Source: Verrucomicrobiales bacterium (GTDB taxonomy: Bacteria > Verrucomicrobiota > Verrucomicrobiia > Verrucomicrobiales > SKLO01). From it: DNA of 5,947 bases. The translations under genes were made by a program, and so were the position numbers. The notes beneath the pieces are model-generated. The model did no database searches. It was not told the origin of the DNA and was given only the letters and a program-made list of their open reading frames with translations. Where the stretch lies: NCBI GenBank assembly GCA_007123195.1, contig SKLO01000607.1, positions 1 to 5,947 on the forward strand. The letters are read 5' to 3'. Position 1 is the first letter of the stretch. Each line of letters opens with the position of its first letter. This document shows positions 1 through 5,569 of the stretch, piece after piece.

Positions 1-235
1 AGGTTCCATTCGCAGCAGGCAAATGAGGCCGCAAAGAAGTCGACGCTGGGAACGAGCGACCCGCACCCCGGTCGAATTGATGCAATTCAACCTACCGTCG
101 CTGCGCCCGCGAGGCCTTGGTCAGGCGAGGTGCTGTGATGCTGAGTCGCTGCTGGTCAGCAGCTTGAGCACGCGCAGCGACTGGCGGCAGCCCGGCAGGT
201 TGAATTGGCGCAATTCGACCCCCTGTGCGCCGGGC
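1..235. repeat. 262-bp tandem repeat unit, copy A
   Basis: This is the first visible copy of a tandem unit with a 262-bp period. It matches 263-497 base for base except for five substitutions (at 96, 123, 183, 194 and 221), about 98% identity. Positions 236-262 separate it from copy B. The window opens at the same point where copy B starts, so more copies may lie upstream. It contains two 23-bp near-palindromes (70-92 and 198-220), a longer inverted repeat (97-106 with 172-181) and a hairpin gctgctg-gt-cagcagc at 148-163. The reading frames through it are low-complexity and have no recognisable domain, so I treat it as non-coding. Confidence 0.93.
70..220. repeat. Inverted-repeat element with paired 23-bp palindromes (copy A)
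   Basis: Both ends carry a 23-bp site of the form ggtYgaattg, three free bases, then caattcRacc (70-92 and 198-220). Each site is itself a near-perfect palindrome, and the two sites are also inverted relative to each other. Inside them, gtcgctgcgc at 97-106 is exactly complementary to gcgcagcgac at 172-181. A central hairpin (148-163, 7-bp stem, 2-base loop) sits in the middle. The whole could fold into one large cruciform or RNA stem. It looks like a REP/BIME- or MITE-type palindromic element. No transposase is present, and a target-site duplication cannot be judged because the flanks are part of the tandem unit. Confidence 0.8.
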
Positions 236-262
236 TCAAGCACTGGCCCCGCACCCACGGCG

Positions 263-497
263 AGGTTCCATTCGCAGCAGGCAAATGAGGCCGCAAAGAA
301 GTCGACGCTGGGAACGAGCGACCCGCACCCCGGTCGAATTGATGCAATTCAACCTACGGTCGCTGCGCCCGCGAGGCCTTGGTCGGGCGAGGTGCTGTGA
401 TGCTGAGTCGCTGCTGGTCAGCAGCTTGAGCACGCGCAGCGACTAGCGGCAGCCCCGCAGGTTGAATTGGCGCAATTCGACCTCCTGTGCGCCGGGC
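263..497. repeat. 262-bp tandem repeat unit, copy B
   Basis: This is the second copy of the tandem unit. It keeps every internal inverted repeat of copy A, at +262. After 497 the similarity stops: only the first eight bases of a further unit (aggttcca) reappear, at 502-509, and the sequence then diverges. This is therefore the downstream end of the array, about 100 bp before the Mrp start codon. The near-identity of the two copies suggests a recent duplication or continuing homogenisation. Confidence 0.93.
332..482. repeat. Inverted-repeat element with paired 23-bp palindromes (copy B)
   Basis: This is the same element in the second tandem unit, with 23-bp sites at 332-354 and 460-482. All four palindromic sites retain the gaattg-N3-caattc core (74-88, 202-216, 336-350 and 464-478), spaced 128, 134 and 128 bp apart. 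The inner arms 359-368 and 434-443 remain complementary. The substitution at 445 lies outside the arms. The one at 456 breaks a cccggc/gccggg pair that copy A can form (191-196 with 229-234). Confidence 0.8.
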
Positions 498-599
498 GCA
501 TAGGTTCCAGTTGAACCCGGCCCGTGCCTGCCGCAATGGGTGCCTTCGCTTCGTAATGCTCAGGCGATCCATCGCCATCACACCCAGCACCGCCGCTCC
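498..599. other. Leader between repeat array and Mrp gene
   Basis: These 102 bp separate the repeat array from the Mrp start. They contain a small palindrome, ggttc-cagtt-gaacc, at 503-517. An open frame from a GTG at 540 runs into the Mrp gene without a stop, but the extra 20 residues are His/Arg-rich and unlike the Mrp family N-terminus, so I leave them out of the gene. I could not identify a convincing -35/-10 promoter or a ribosome binding site. Confidence 0.5.
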
Positions 600-1667
600 A
601 TGCCTACCGACGAACCCATCCGCCAGGCCCTCAGCACCGTGAAATACCCGGGCTTTTCCCGCGACATCATGTCGTTCGGCCTGGTCAAAGCCATCGACAT
701 CGACGGCCGCAACGCAGTGGTCCGCATCTCACTGGCCACCCGCGACCCCAAGGTGCCGGAACAAATCCAGCGCGAGGCCACCGCCGCCCTCGCCCGGGTG
801 GAGGAATTCGACCGCATCGAGCTGGATTTCGACCTCAAGGAACCCCAGGCCGCCGGTCCCGGACCCGGGGCCACCATGGATGGCGTCGGCAAGGCCTCCA
901 TCCCCGGGGTCAAGCGCGTCATCGCCATCGCCAGTGGCAAGGGCGGCGTCGGCAAGTCCACCGTGGCCGCCAATCTCGCCGTCGCTCTTGCCCGCCACGG
1001 CCTGAAGACCGGCCTCTGTGACTGCGACCTCTACGGCCCCAGCATGGGCCTCATGTTCGGCACCGGCGACGAGCGCCCGCTGGCCAACGACCAGGAACAA
1101 ATCCTGCCGCTCCGGCGCCACGGCGTGAAGCTCATCTCCATGGGTTTCCTGCTTGAAGACAGCTCGCCGGTCATCGTGCGCGGCCCCATTGCCACCCGTT
1201 ACACCCAGCAGTTCCTCCGCCAGGTCGCCTGGGACGATCTCGACGTGCTGGTACTCGACCTGCCGCCCGGCACCGGCGACATCCAGCTGACCATCGTCCA
1301 GACCGTGTCGCTCGACGGCGCCATCATCGTCACCACACCCCAGGAAGTCGCCCTCATCGATGCCCGCAAGGCCTCCTCCATGTTCAACAAGGTCAACGTC
1401 CCCGTGCTCGGCCTGATCGAGAACATGAGCTGGTTCGATTGTCCCAGCGACGGCACCCGCTACCACCTGTTCGGTGAAGGCGGCGGCGCCCGCGAGGCCG
1501 CCCGGCTGGGCGTGCCGCTGCTGGCCCAGGTGCCGATCGAAATGCCCATCCGCGAAGCCGGCGACGCCGGTCACCCGGTGGCCCTGCTGCCCCCCGATGA
1601 AAGCGGTGTCTCGGCCGCCTTCCACGACGCCGCCCGCAGCCTCGCCGTGGCCGTGGGCCTCGACTGA
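600..1667 (+). CDS. mrp: Mrp/ApbC family iron-sulfur cluster carrier P-loop ATPase
   Basis: This 355-residue protein belongs to the Mrp/NBP35/ApbC family, cytosolic ATPases that bind and transfer Fe-S clusters to apoproteins. Residues about 5-80 form the N-terminal DUF59/MIP18-like domain (IRQALSTVKYPG...FGLV). The ATPase domain follows: deviant Walker A KGGVGKST (114-121), DCDLYGPSMG (141-150), a switch region VLDLPPGTGD (218-227) and the family signature ENMSWF (274-279). The usual family CxxC is represented by C281-P-S-D284, so the second cysteine is absent. I chose the ATG at 600, which gives MPTDEPIRQAL and places DUF59 at the expected distance from the N-terminus; an in-frame GTG at 540 would add 20 atypical residues. 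There is no clear Shine-Dalgarno sequence. The stop lies 57 bp before the next gene. The family call is firm; cluster-carrier activity in this copy is inferred. Confidence 0.96.
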   Translation: MPTDEPIRQALSTVKYPGFSRDIMSFGLVKAIDIDGRNAVVRISLATRDPKVPEQIQREATAALARVEEFDRIELDFDLKEPQAAGPGPGATMDGVGKASIPGVKRVIAIASGKGGVGKSTVAANLAVALARHGLKTGLCDCDLYGPSMGLMFGTGDERPLANDQEQILPLRRHGVKLISMGFLLEDSSPVIVRGPIATRYTQQFLRQVAWDDLDVLVLDLPPGTGDIQLTIVQTVSLDGAIIVTTPQEVALIDARKASSMFNKVNVPVLGLIENMSWFDCPSDGTRYHLFGEGGGAREAARLGVPLLAQVPIEMPIREAGDAGHPVALLPPDESGVSAAFHDAARSLAVAVGLD

Positions 1668-1724
1668 TTGACCCGTCCCCGGGCTGGACAAGCAGCCCCG
1701 CCACCGCCACCATGGCCGGTCCGC

Positions 1725-2432
1725 ATGTCCGATCCATCCCCTTCCAAGCCGTCGCGCCTCACCCGCGAGATCGAACCCCTGCCAGCCGGGCGCAACCTGC
1801 CGCGCTCCGGCTGCTACGTGTTCATCGCCCTTGGCGTCGTGCTGCTCGGCCTGACCTCCTGGGGCGTGTTCACCATGATCCGTCAGGACCAGGCCATCGG
1901 CAGGTTCACCACCGATCACCCCGCCCAGGTGGCCGTCGCCGCGGTGCCGCCGCAGGCCGTCGCCGACGATTTGGTCGAACGCTTCCGCGCTTTCGCCGAC
2001 GGCGACCGGGACCAGTTTGAAGTCACCCTTGAGGAACTCAACCAGGCCATCGCCACCTTTGCCGAGTTGGAGGACTACCGCGGCGTCATTGAGTTCACTG
2101 AACTGCAGCCCGACGCCGGCACCGTTGCCGCCCGCGTCTCCCTGACCCTCAACCAGGCCCGCTTCTGGCTCGGCCACCGCTACCTCAACGGCCGCATCGA
2201 CTTCCGCCCGCTGGCCACCGACAGCGGCCTGCAATTGGTTGCCGCCGACCTCAGCGTGCCCAACCGCGAGGTCGATCCCGGCTTCATCGGCAGCTTCGGC
2301 ACCCTCGACTGGCTCGGAGGGTTCCGCGACGACGATCAGCCGCTGGCCAAACGCTTCATCACCCGTGCCCACGGCGTCGAGATCACCGCCACCCACGTCC
2401 GCATCCTCGCCGGCGCCGACAGCGCCAACTGA
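1725..2432 (+). CDS. Single-pass membrane protein of unknown function
   Basis: I do not recognise the family of this 235-residue protein with confidence. A Pro/Arg-rich cytoplasmic N-terminus (1-29) is followed by one hydrophobic helix (about 30-52, CYVFIALGVVLLGLTSWGVF). The remaining 180 residues are soluble and probably lie outside the membrane. Residues 80-230 have the shape of an anchored beta-rich ligand-binding domain: a helix with TLEELNQAIA (101-110), then strands VAARVSLTLN, RYLNGRIDFRPL and GLQLVAADLSVPNREVDPGFIGSF. This loosely recalls YpmS/DUF2140-like proteins, but that is only an impression. I chose the ATG at 1725; a TTG at 1668 directly after the Mrp stop would add 19 Pro-rich residues. 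The gene starts 57 bp after Mrp, so co-transcription is plausible, but no functional link is visible. Confidence 0.85.
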   Translation: MSDPSPSKPSRLTREIEPLPAGRNLPRSGCYVFIALGVVLLGLTSWGVFTMIRQDQAIGRFTTDHPAQVAVAAVPPQAVADDLVERFRAFADGDRDQFEVTLEELNQAIATFAELEDYRGVIEFTELQPDAGTVAARVSLTLNQARFWLGHRYLNGRIDFRPLATDSGLQLVAADLSVPNREVDPGFIGSFGTLDWLGGFRDDDQPLAKRFITRAHGVEITATHVRILAGADSAN

Positions 2433-2543
2433 CCTCCTCTTTCCGCCGCGCCATAGGCGTCATAAACAATGCCAGGCACCTTATCCTGCGCTATCATGTC
2501 GACCATGAACCGCCCGATGCCCCGCCCGCCACGCCCCTCCACA

Positions 2544-3047
2544 ATGTCCATCCGCCGGTTCATGCCGGTGGCCTGCGCCGCCCTGCTGCTCCTGCTTCCG
2601 GCAGCCGCCCCGTCCGGATCATTGCCCATCGCCAGCGCCGCCGCCGCAGAAGCCGCCGATCCGGCCGATCCCGTCCGCCTGGCCGACATCGTCGGCACCG
2701 AATGGAAACTGGTCTCGCTCACCATCGGGGACGAGGTTCAAGAAACCGGAGACGCCGTTTCCATCACCCTCACGGTCGATGAGAACGGAAGGGTCAGTGG
2801 TCGGTCGGCGGTGAACCGGTATTTCAGCACTCTCACCCTCGGGGAGGACGGCGCGATCGAGTGGCCCGGACCGCTCGGTCTCACCCGCATGGCGGGACCT
2901 CCACACCTGATGCAATGGGAAGCGCGTTATACCGGCGCTCTGGTCAAGACCACACGAATGACGAAATCCGAAGGCACTCTGGTGCTGGCGGATGAAGACG
3001 ACGGGGTGGTGCTGAGGTTCACCGCGGCGGCGGACAAGGCCGAGTAA
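2544..3047 (+). CDS. Secreted META/HslJ-like domain protein
   Basis: Read from 2544, the 167-residue product begins with a signal peptide: MSIRRF, then a hydrophobic core PVACAALLLLLPAAA, with cleavage probably near an Ala-rich stretch around 30-37. The mature part matches the META domain pattern found in HslJ: W54-K-L near its start, a strand ITLTVDENGRVSGRSAVN (74-91), TRMAGPP (114-120), E126 and a closing strand TLVLADEDDGVVLRF (145-159). META proteins are small periplasmic or outer-membrane beta-proteins; HslJ of E. coli is linked to heat shock and novobiocin resistance. The positions usually held by Cys in the family (GxxGCN and TRMACP) are V90 and G118 here. In-frame ATGs at 2469, 2496, 2505 and 2517 are alternative starts; none has a ribosome binding site, and 2544 gives the cleanest signal peptide. 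Confidence 0.82.
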   Translation: MSIRRFMPVACAALLLLLPAAAPSGSLPIASAAAAEAADPADPVRLADIVGTEWKLVSLTIGDEVQETGDAVSITLTVDENGRVSGRSAVNRYFSTLTLGEDGAIEWPGPLGLTRMAGPPHLMQWEARYTGALVKTTRMTKSEGTLVLADEDDGVVLRFTAAADKAE

Positions 3048-3136
3048 AGAACGATGCCCGCAATGCCGGCCAAGCCTGCGGCAGCTCCATGGTTGAGGCG
3101 CCCGGTTTTGGGAAAAACCAACCCCGCACCGTCCCC

Positions 3137-4057
3137 ATGGCCCACTCAACCACCTCCGAACCCGCGGTTGCTTTCGATCACATCCGCAAGCAGTTCTCCC
3201 GCCGTCATCCCCCGGCCCTGCAGGACCTCTGCTTCGAGGTCCGTCCCCGCGAAATCTTCGGCCTGCTCGGTCACAACGGCGCCGGCAAGTCGACCGCGCT
3301 CGGCATCCTGCTCGGCCTGGTCGCCGCCGACGCCGGCGAGGTCAGGATCGACGGCATCCCGGTCCACAGCCGGCGCGCCGAGGCGTTGCAGGGCGTCGGC
3401 GCCATCTTCGAGTCGCCCGCCTTCTACGACTACCTCAGCGGCTGGGAAAACCTGCGCCTGCTGACCGCCTTGTCAGGGCTCACATCCACCGACGGCTTTG
3501 CCGAGGTGGTGTCGCTGGTGCGGCTGGACCACGCCATCCACCAGCGCGTGCGCACCTACAGCCACGGCATGCGCCAGCGGCTGGCCCTGGCCCAGGCCCT
3601 GCTGCCGGCTCCGCGGTTGCTGCTGCTCGACGAACCCACCGACGGCCTCGATCCCGAGGGCATCCACGAGTTCCGCCAGTTGATCCTGCGCCTGCGCGAC
3701 GAGCGCGGCCTGACCATCCTGCTCAACTCCCACCTGCTGGCCGAGATCGAGCAGATGAGCGACCGCTTTGCGATCCTCAAACAGGGCCGCCTGATCCACC
3801 AGGGCAGCACCGCCGACCTGGCGCCCGACCACACCCGCTACCAGATTGAAACCGAGGCCGCCGCCGAGTCCCTCGCCGCCGCGGTGGTCGGGCTCGGCGG
3901 CCGCATGATCGATCCCGCCCTGGCCGAGTTTCCCGCCTCGATGGACCCTGCCGACATCCTCGCCGCCCTCATGAACCAGGGCCTCCGCCTCCGCGCCTTC
4001 GCCGCCCGCCGCCGCACCCTCGAGGACTTCTACCTCGAAATCACCCGCAACGCCTGA
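3137..4057 (+). CDS. ABC transporter ATP-binding protein, BcrA/NatA-like
   Basis: This 306-residue nucleotide-binding subunit hydrolyses ATP on the cytoplasmic face to drive the membrane partner encoded next. All core motifs are present: Walker A GHNGAGKST (45-53), signature YSHGMRQRLALAQAL (141-155), Walker B LLLLDEP (161-167) with catalytic E166, D-loop GLDPEG (170-175) and switch His199 in NSHLL. The Q-loop position reads GAIFESPAFYDYLSG (88-102), with Glu92 instead of Gln, as in bacitracin/lantibiotic-type BcrA exporters. A C-terminal extension (about 230-306) is typical of ATPases paired with ABC-2 permeases. I chose the ATG at 3137; an ATG at 3089 would add 16 residues that overlap a possible hairpin (3104-3119). 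No Shine-Dalgarno sequence is seen. The permease starts 60 bp downstream. The substrate cannot be told from sequence. Confidence 0.95.
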   Translation: MAHSTTSEPAVAFDHIRKQFSRRHPPALQDLCFEVRPREIFGLLGHNGAGKSTALGILLGLVAADAGEVRIDGIPVHSRRAEALQGVGAIFESPAFYDYLSGWENLRLLTALSGLTSTDGFAEVVSLVRLDHAIHQRVRTYSHGMRQRLALAQALLPAPRLLLLDEPTDGLDPEGIHEFRQLILRLRDERGLTILLNSHLLAEIEQMSDRFAILKQGRLIHQGSTADLAPDHTRYQIETEAAAESLAAAVVGLGGRMIDPALAEFPASMDPADILAALMNQGLRLRAFAARRRTLEDFYLEITRNA

Positions 4058-4117
4058 CCCCCGCCACCGGCGGCCCCGTCAACGAAGGACAACCATAACC
4101 CCATTAACCATTAACCC

Positions 4118-4966
4118 ATGCCCCTGTTCCTCCATCAACTGCGCGGCGAGCTGCGAAAGCTGTTCGCCCGACGCCGCACCTGGATCGGCTTCGGTGCTTT
4201 CGTGGCGTTGCAGATCGTGCTGTTGGTGATCATCCAGACCACCGGGTTCGAGCGTCTCTACCGGCGGCTGATTGAGAACCAGGGCGAGGTGTTCGACTAT
4301 TACTTCTCCGGACTGACGCTCGGCTTCATCATCGTCCGGTTGTCGGTCTTCCTGCTGGGCGGCCTCTACCTGGCGCTGGTCGGCGGCGACATCGTGTCCA
4401 AGGAGGCCGAGGACGGCGTGCTGCGCATGGCGCTGGTGCGGCCGGTGTCGCGATTCCGCGTGCTGCTGCTGAAGTATGCCACCTGCTTCCTCTACACCGT
4501 GGCATTGGTGTGGTTCCTCGGCATCGCCTCGTGGATGCTCGGCATCGCCACCCGCGGCTGGGGCGGGGGGTTCTTCGCCTTCGCCCCCGAGCGCGGTCTG
4601 CTGGCGTTCTTCGATTACGGTCAGGGCATCGCCCGCTACACCGGCGCGCTGACCCTGCTCGGGTTCAACCTGTTCACCGTCACGTCGCTGGCCTTTTTCC
4701 TTTCCTGCCTGCGCATCAAGCCGGCCGCCGCCACCATCGTCACCTTGTCCTACCTGTTTGTCGACCTGATCCTGCAGCAGGCCGGCTTCATGGAGGACCA
4801 CGAGCACCTGCTGCTGGTGCATCACATGGGGTCCTGGGTGTATCTGTGTCAGGACATCATCCCCTGGGCCGACATCATCCGCCACACCGCCGTGCTCACA
4901 GGGATCAACCTGACCCTGTTCACCGCCGGATGGGTGGTGTTCCAAAGCCGCGATTTCAAGTCGTAG
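4118..4966 (+). CDS. ABC-2 type transporter permease subunit
   Basis: This 282-residue inner-membrane protein is the likely partner of the ATPase ending at 4057. About six hydrophobic helices are visible, near residues 21-40, 66-89, 115-143, 174-198, 203-222 and 254-275. An amphipathic start HQLRGELRKLFARRRTW precedes the first. The cytoplasmic loop after helix 2 has the ABC-2 pattern GDIVSKEAEDGVLRMALVRPVSRFRVL (90-116), the likely contact with the ATPase. The start is well fixed: an in-frame TAA at 4112-4114 lies one codon before the ATG at 4118. The 60-bp gap contains a weak hairpin (ccgcc-acc-ggcgg, 4061-4073), a gaagga at 4085-4090 too far upstream to act as a ribosome site, and a short cattaac duplication. 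Likely roles are peptide or drug export, or a multi-pass ABC system related to NatAB/BcrAB; which one is unknown. Confidence 0.92.
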   Translation: MPLFLHQLRGELRKLFARRRTWIGFGAFVALQIVLLVIIQTTGFERLYRRLIENQGEVFDYYFSGLTLGFIIVRLSVFLLGGLYLALVGGDIVSKEAEDGVLRMALVRPVSRFRVLLLKYATCFLYTVALVWFLGIASWMLGIATRGWGGGFFAFAPERGLLAFFDYGQGIARYTGALTLLGFNLFTVTSLAFFLSCLRIKPAAATIVTLSYLFVDLILQQAGFMEDHEHLLLVHHMGSWVYLCQDIIPWADIIRHTAVLTGINLTLFTAGWVVFQSRDFKS

Positions 4967-5107
4967 GCCGGCCCGCCCTGTCACCCGCTTGCGTGCGGTA
5001 GAAGCGGCGTCTCGCCGCTTGGTGAATGGTCAGTGAATGGAAAACCCATGAGGGAGCGCAAGCGTGCCCGAGTGCGAAGCTCCCCACCATGGTCAACACA
5101 TCCTCCT
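4967..5107. other. Gene-free stretch between permease and long repeats
   Basis: There is no credible gene here. Besides the hairpin at 5002-5020, gggagc (5052-5057) can pair with gctccc (5079-5084) around a loop whose gca/tgc bases can also pair, giving an imperfect stem. The short direct repeat gtgaatgg occurs twice (5022-5029 and 5033-5040). Short frames through here are low-complexity and show no domain. Confidence 0.6.
5002..5020 (+). terminator. Strong hairpin after the transporter operon
   Basis: An 8-bp perfect stem (aagcggcg with cgccgctt) closes a 3-base tct loop, 35 bp after the permease stop. No T-run follows (ggtgaatgg), so a classical intrinsic terminator is not supported. It may still stop or protect the transcript, or it may be one of the genome's dispersed palindromic repeats. 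This is the only strong stem-loop near the end of the gene block. Confidence 0.45.
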
Positions 5108-5165
5108 GGCGAGCCGCGTCCGCCGGACCGGCGTGGAGACCGGGGCAACGGTGGTCCAGAGTGCA

Positions 5166-5185
5166 GGCAGACATTCCTGTCTGCC
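5166..5185. repeat. 20-bp palindromic hairpin, copy 1
   Basis: An 8-bp perfect stem ggcagaca/tgtctgcc closes the loop ttcc. The same core lies in inverse orientation further along the same unit (5295-5308, two mismatches), so the 5166-5308 segment has inverted ends. It resembles dispersed intergenic repeats that I associate with Verrucomicrobiota; that is memory, not a search result. Confidence 0.8.
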
Positions 5186-5469
5186 GTTGCCAATGACTGG
5201 ACAATGGCCAAGCCTCATCAGCCCGAGCGCGGGGGAAGCCGCCCGATCTTCCAAGGGGCCACGACGTGGGCACGCCGTCGGGGGGGGCGCGAGCAGGCAA
5301 GAATGTCTACTCCACACTGACCGCGCCTGCCCGCCGTCGCACCGCTTTCCCGTGTGCGCAAAGGTGGCGCCTGCGGGGGGCTTTGGCTTTTCGCGGTCAA
5401 TGCGCGGGCGGTTTGGTGTGCGGGGCTGGGGGGGGCGAAAGGAGGTCGTTTGGCCTGCGCGGCTCGGCA

Positions 5470-5568
5470 GGGACGCCTCGCCCTACCCCGCGGGGTGGCA
5501 ATCCCGCGGGGTGCTTCGCGCCGGCAAGGCCAATGGGATGCGCTGGCAACGGTAGGGCGAGCCGTCCC
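5470..5568. repeat. 99-bp inverted-repeat element
   Basis: The ends are gggacgcctcgccctacc (5470-5487) and ggtagggcgagccgtccc (5551-5568), complementary at 17 of 18 positions. The interior holds two near-identical GC palindromes (ccccgcgggg at 5486-5495 and a cccgcgggg copy about 18 bp later). It has the size and symmetry of a small non-autonomous palindromic element. The first 14 bases of another copy end the window at 5934-5947. Confidence 0.75.
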
Positions 5569-5569
5569 C

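Larger units (their letters stand above)
5108..5569. repeat. 462-bp direct repeat, copy 1 (complete)
   Basis: This long unit starts at ggcgagccgcg and ends just before the same sequence recurs at 5570. Compared with copy 2 over about 376 bp it is roughly 95% identical by eye. The differences cluster at 5139-5141, around 5245-5265, in a G-run near 5280, and at about 5368-5372, with a net two-base length change. It is a mosaic: a 20-bp palindrome (5166-5185), a degenerate inverted copy of its core (5295-5308), a G-rich tract (8 consecutive G at 5428-5435) and a 99-bp inverted-repeat element (5470-5568). Frames through it give low-complexity Arg/Pro/Gly-rich peptides with no domain, so it is non-coding by appearance. 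Confidence 0.93.

Noticed and set aside
23..400. Plus-strand open frame across the 262-bp repeat
   Set aside because: It crosses from one repeat copy into the next and translates the same DNA in two different frames. It is Arg/Pro-rich with no domain, so it is not a gene.
1..497. Possible CRISPR array
   Set aside because: The repeated unit is 262 bp with a nearly invariant interior. There are no short repeats with unique 30-40-bp spacers and no cas genes.
729..2396. Long minus-strand open frame of 555 codons opposite mrp and its neighbour
   Set aside because: It is Gly/Asp/Glu/Ala-rich with no domain and lies antisense to a clearly conserved Mrp gene. GC-rich coding DNA routinely opens such a frame.
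3104..3119. Hairpin ggtttt-ggga-aaaacc before the ABC ATPase as terminator or regulator
   Set aside because: It is a short, AT-rich stem with no T-run and lies just upstream of a start codon. There is too little to support a function.
4079..4984. Minus-strand open frame of 301 codons opposite the permease
   Set aside because: It is rich in His, Gln, Glu and Gly and low in complexity, the mirror of hydrophobic codons in the real permease. It has no motif and no ribosome site.
5438..5446. Perfect ribosome-binding sequence aaaggaggt (also at 5902-5910)
   Set aside because: No ATG or GTG follows at a workable distance; the nearest TTG is about 3 bases away. It is part of the repeat.
5408..5447. 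Possible G-quadruplex in the G-rich tract
   Set aside because: Although there is an 8-G run, four separate tracts of three or more G within normal loop lengths are not present. Only a weak two-layer form could be drawn.
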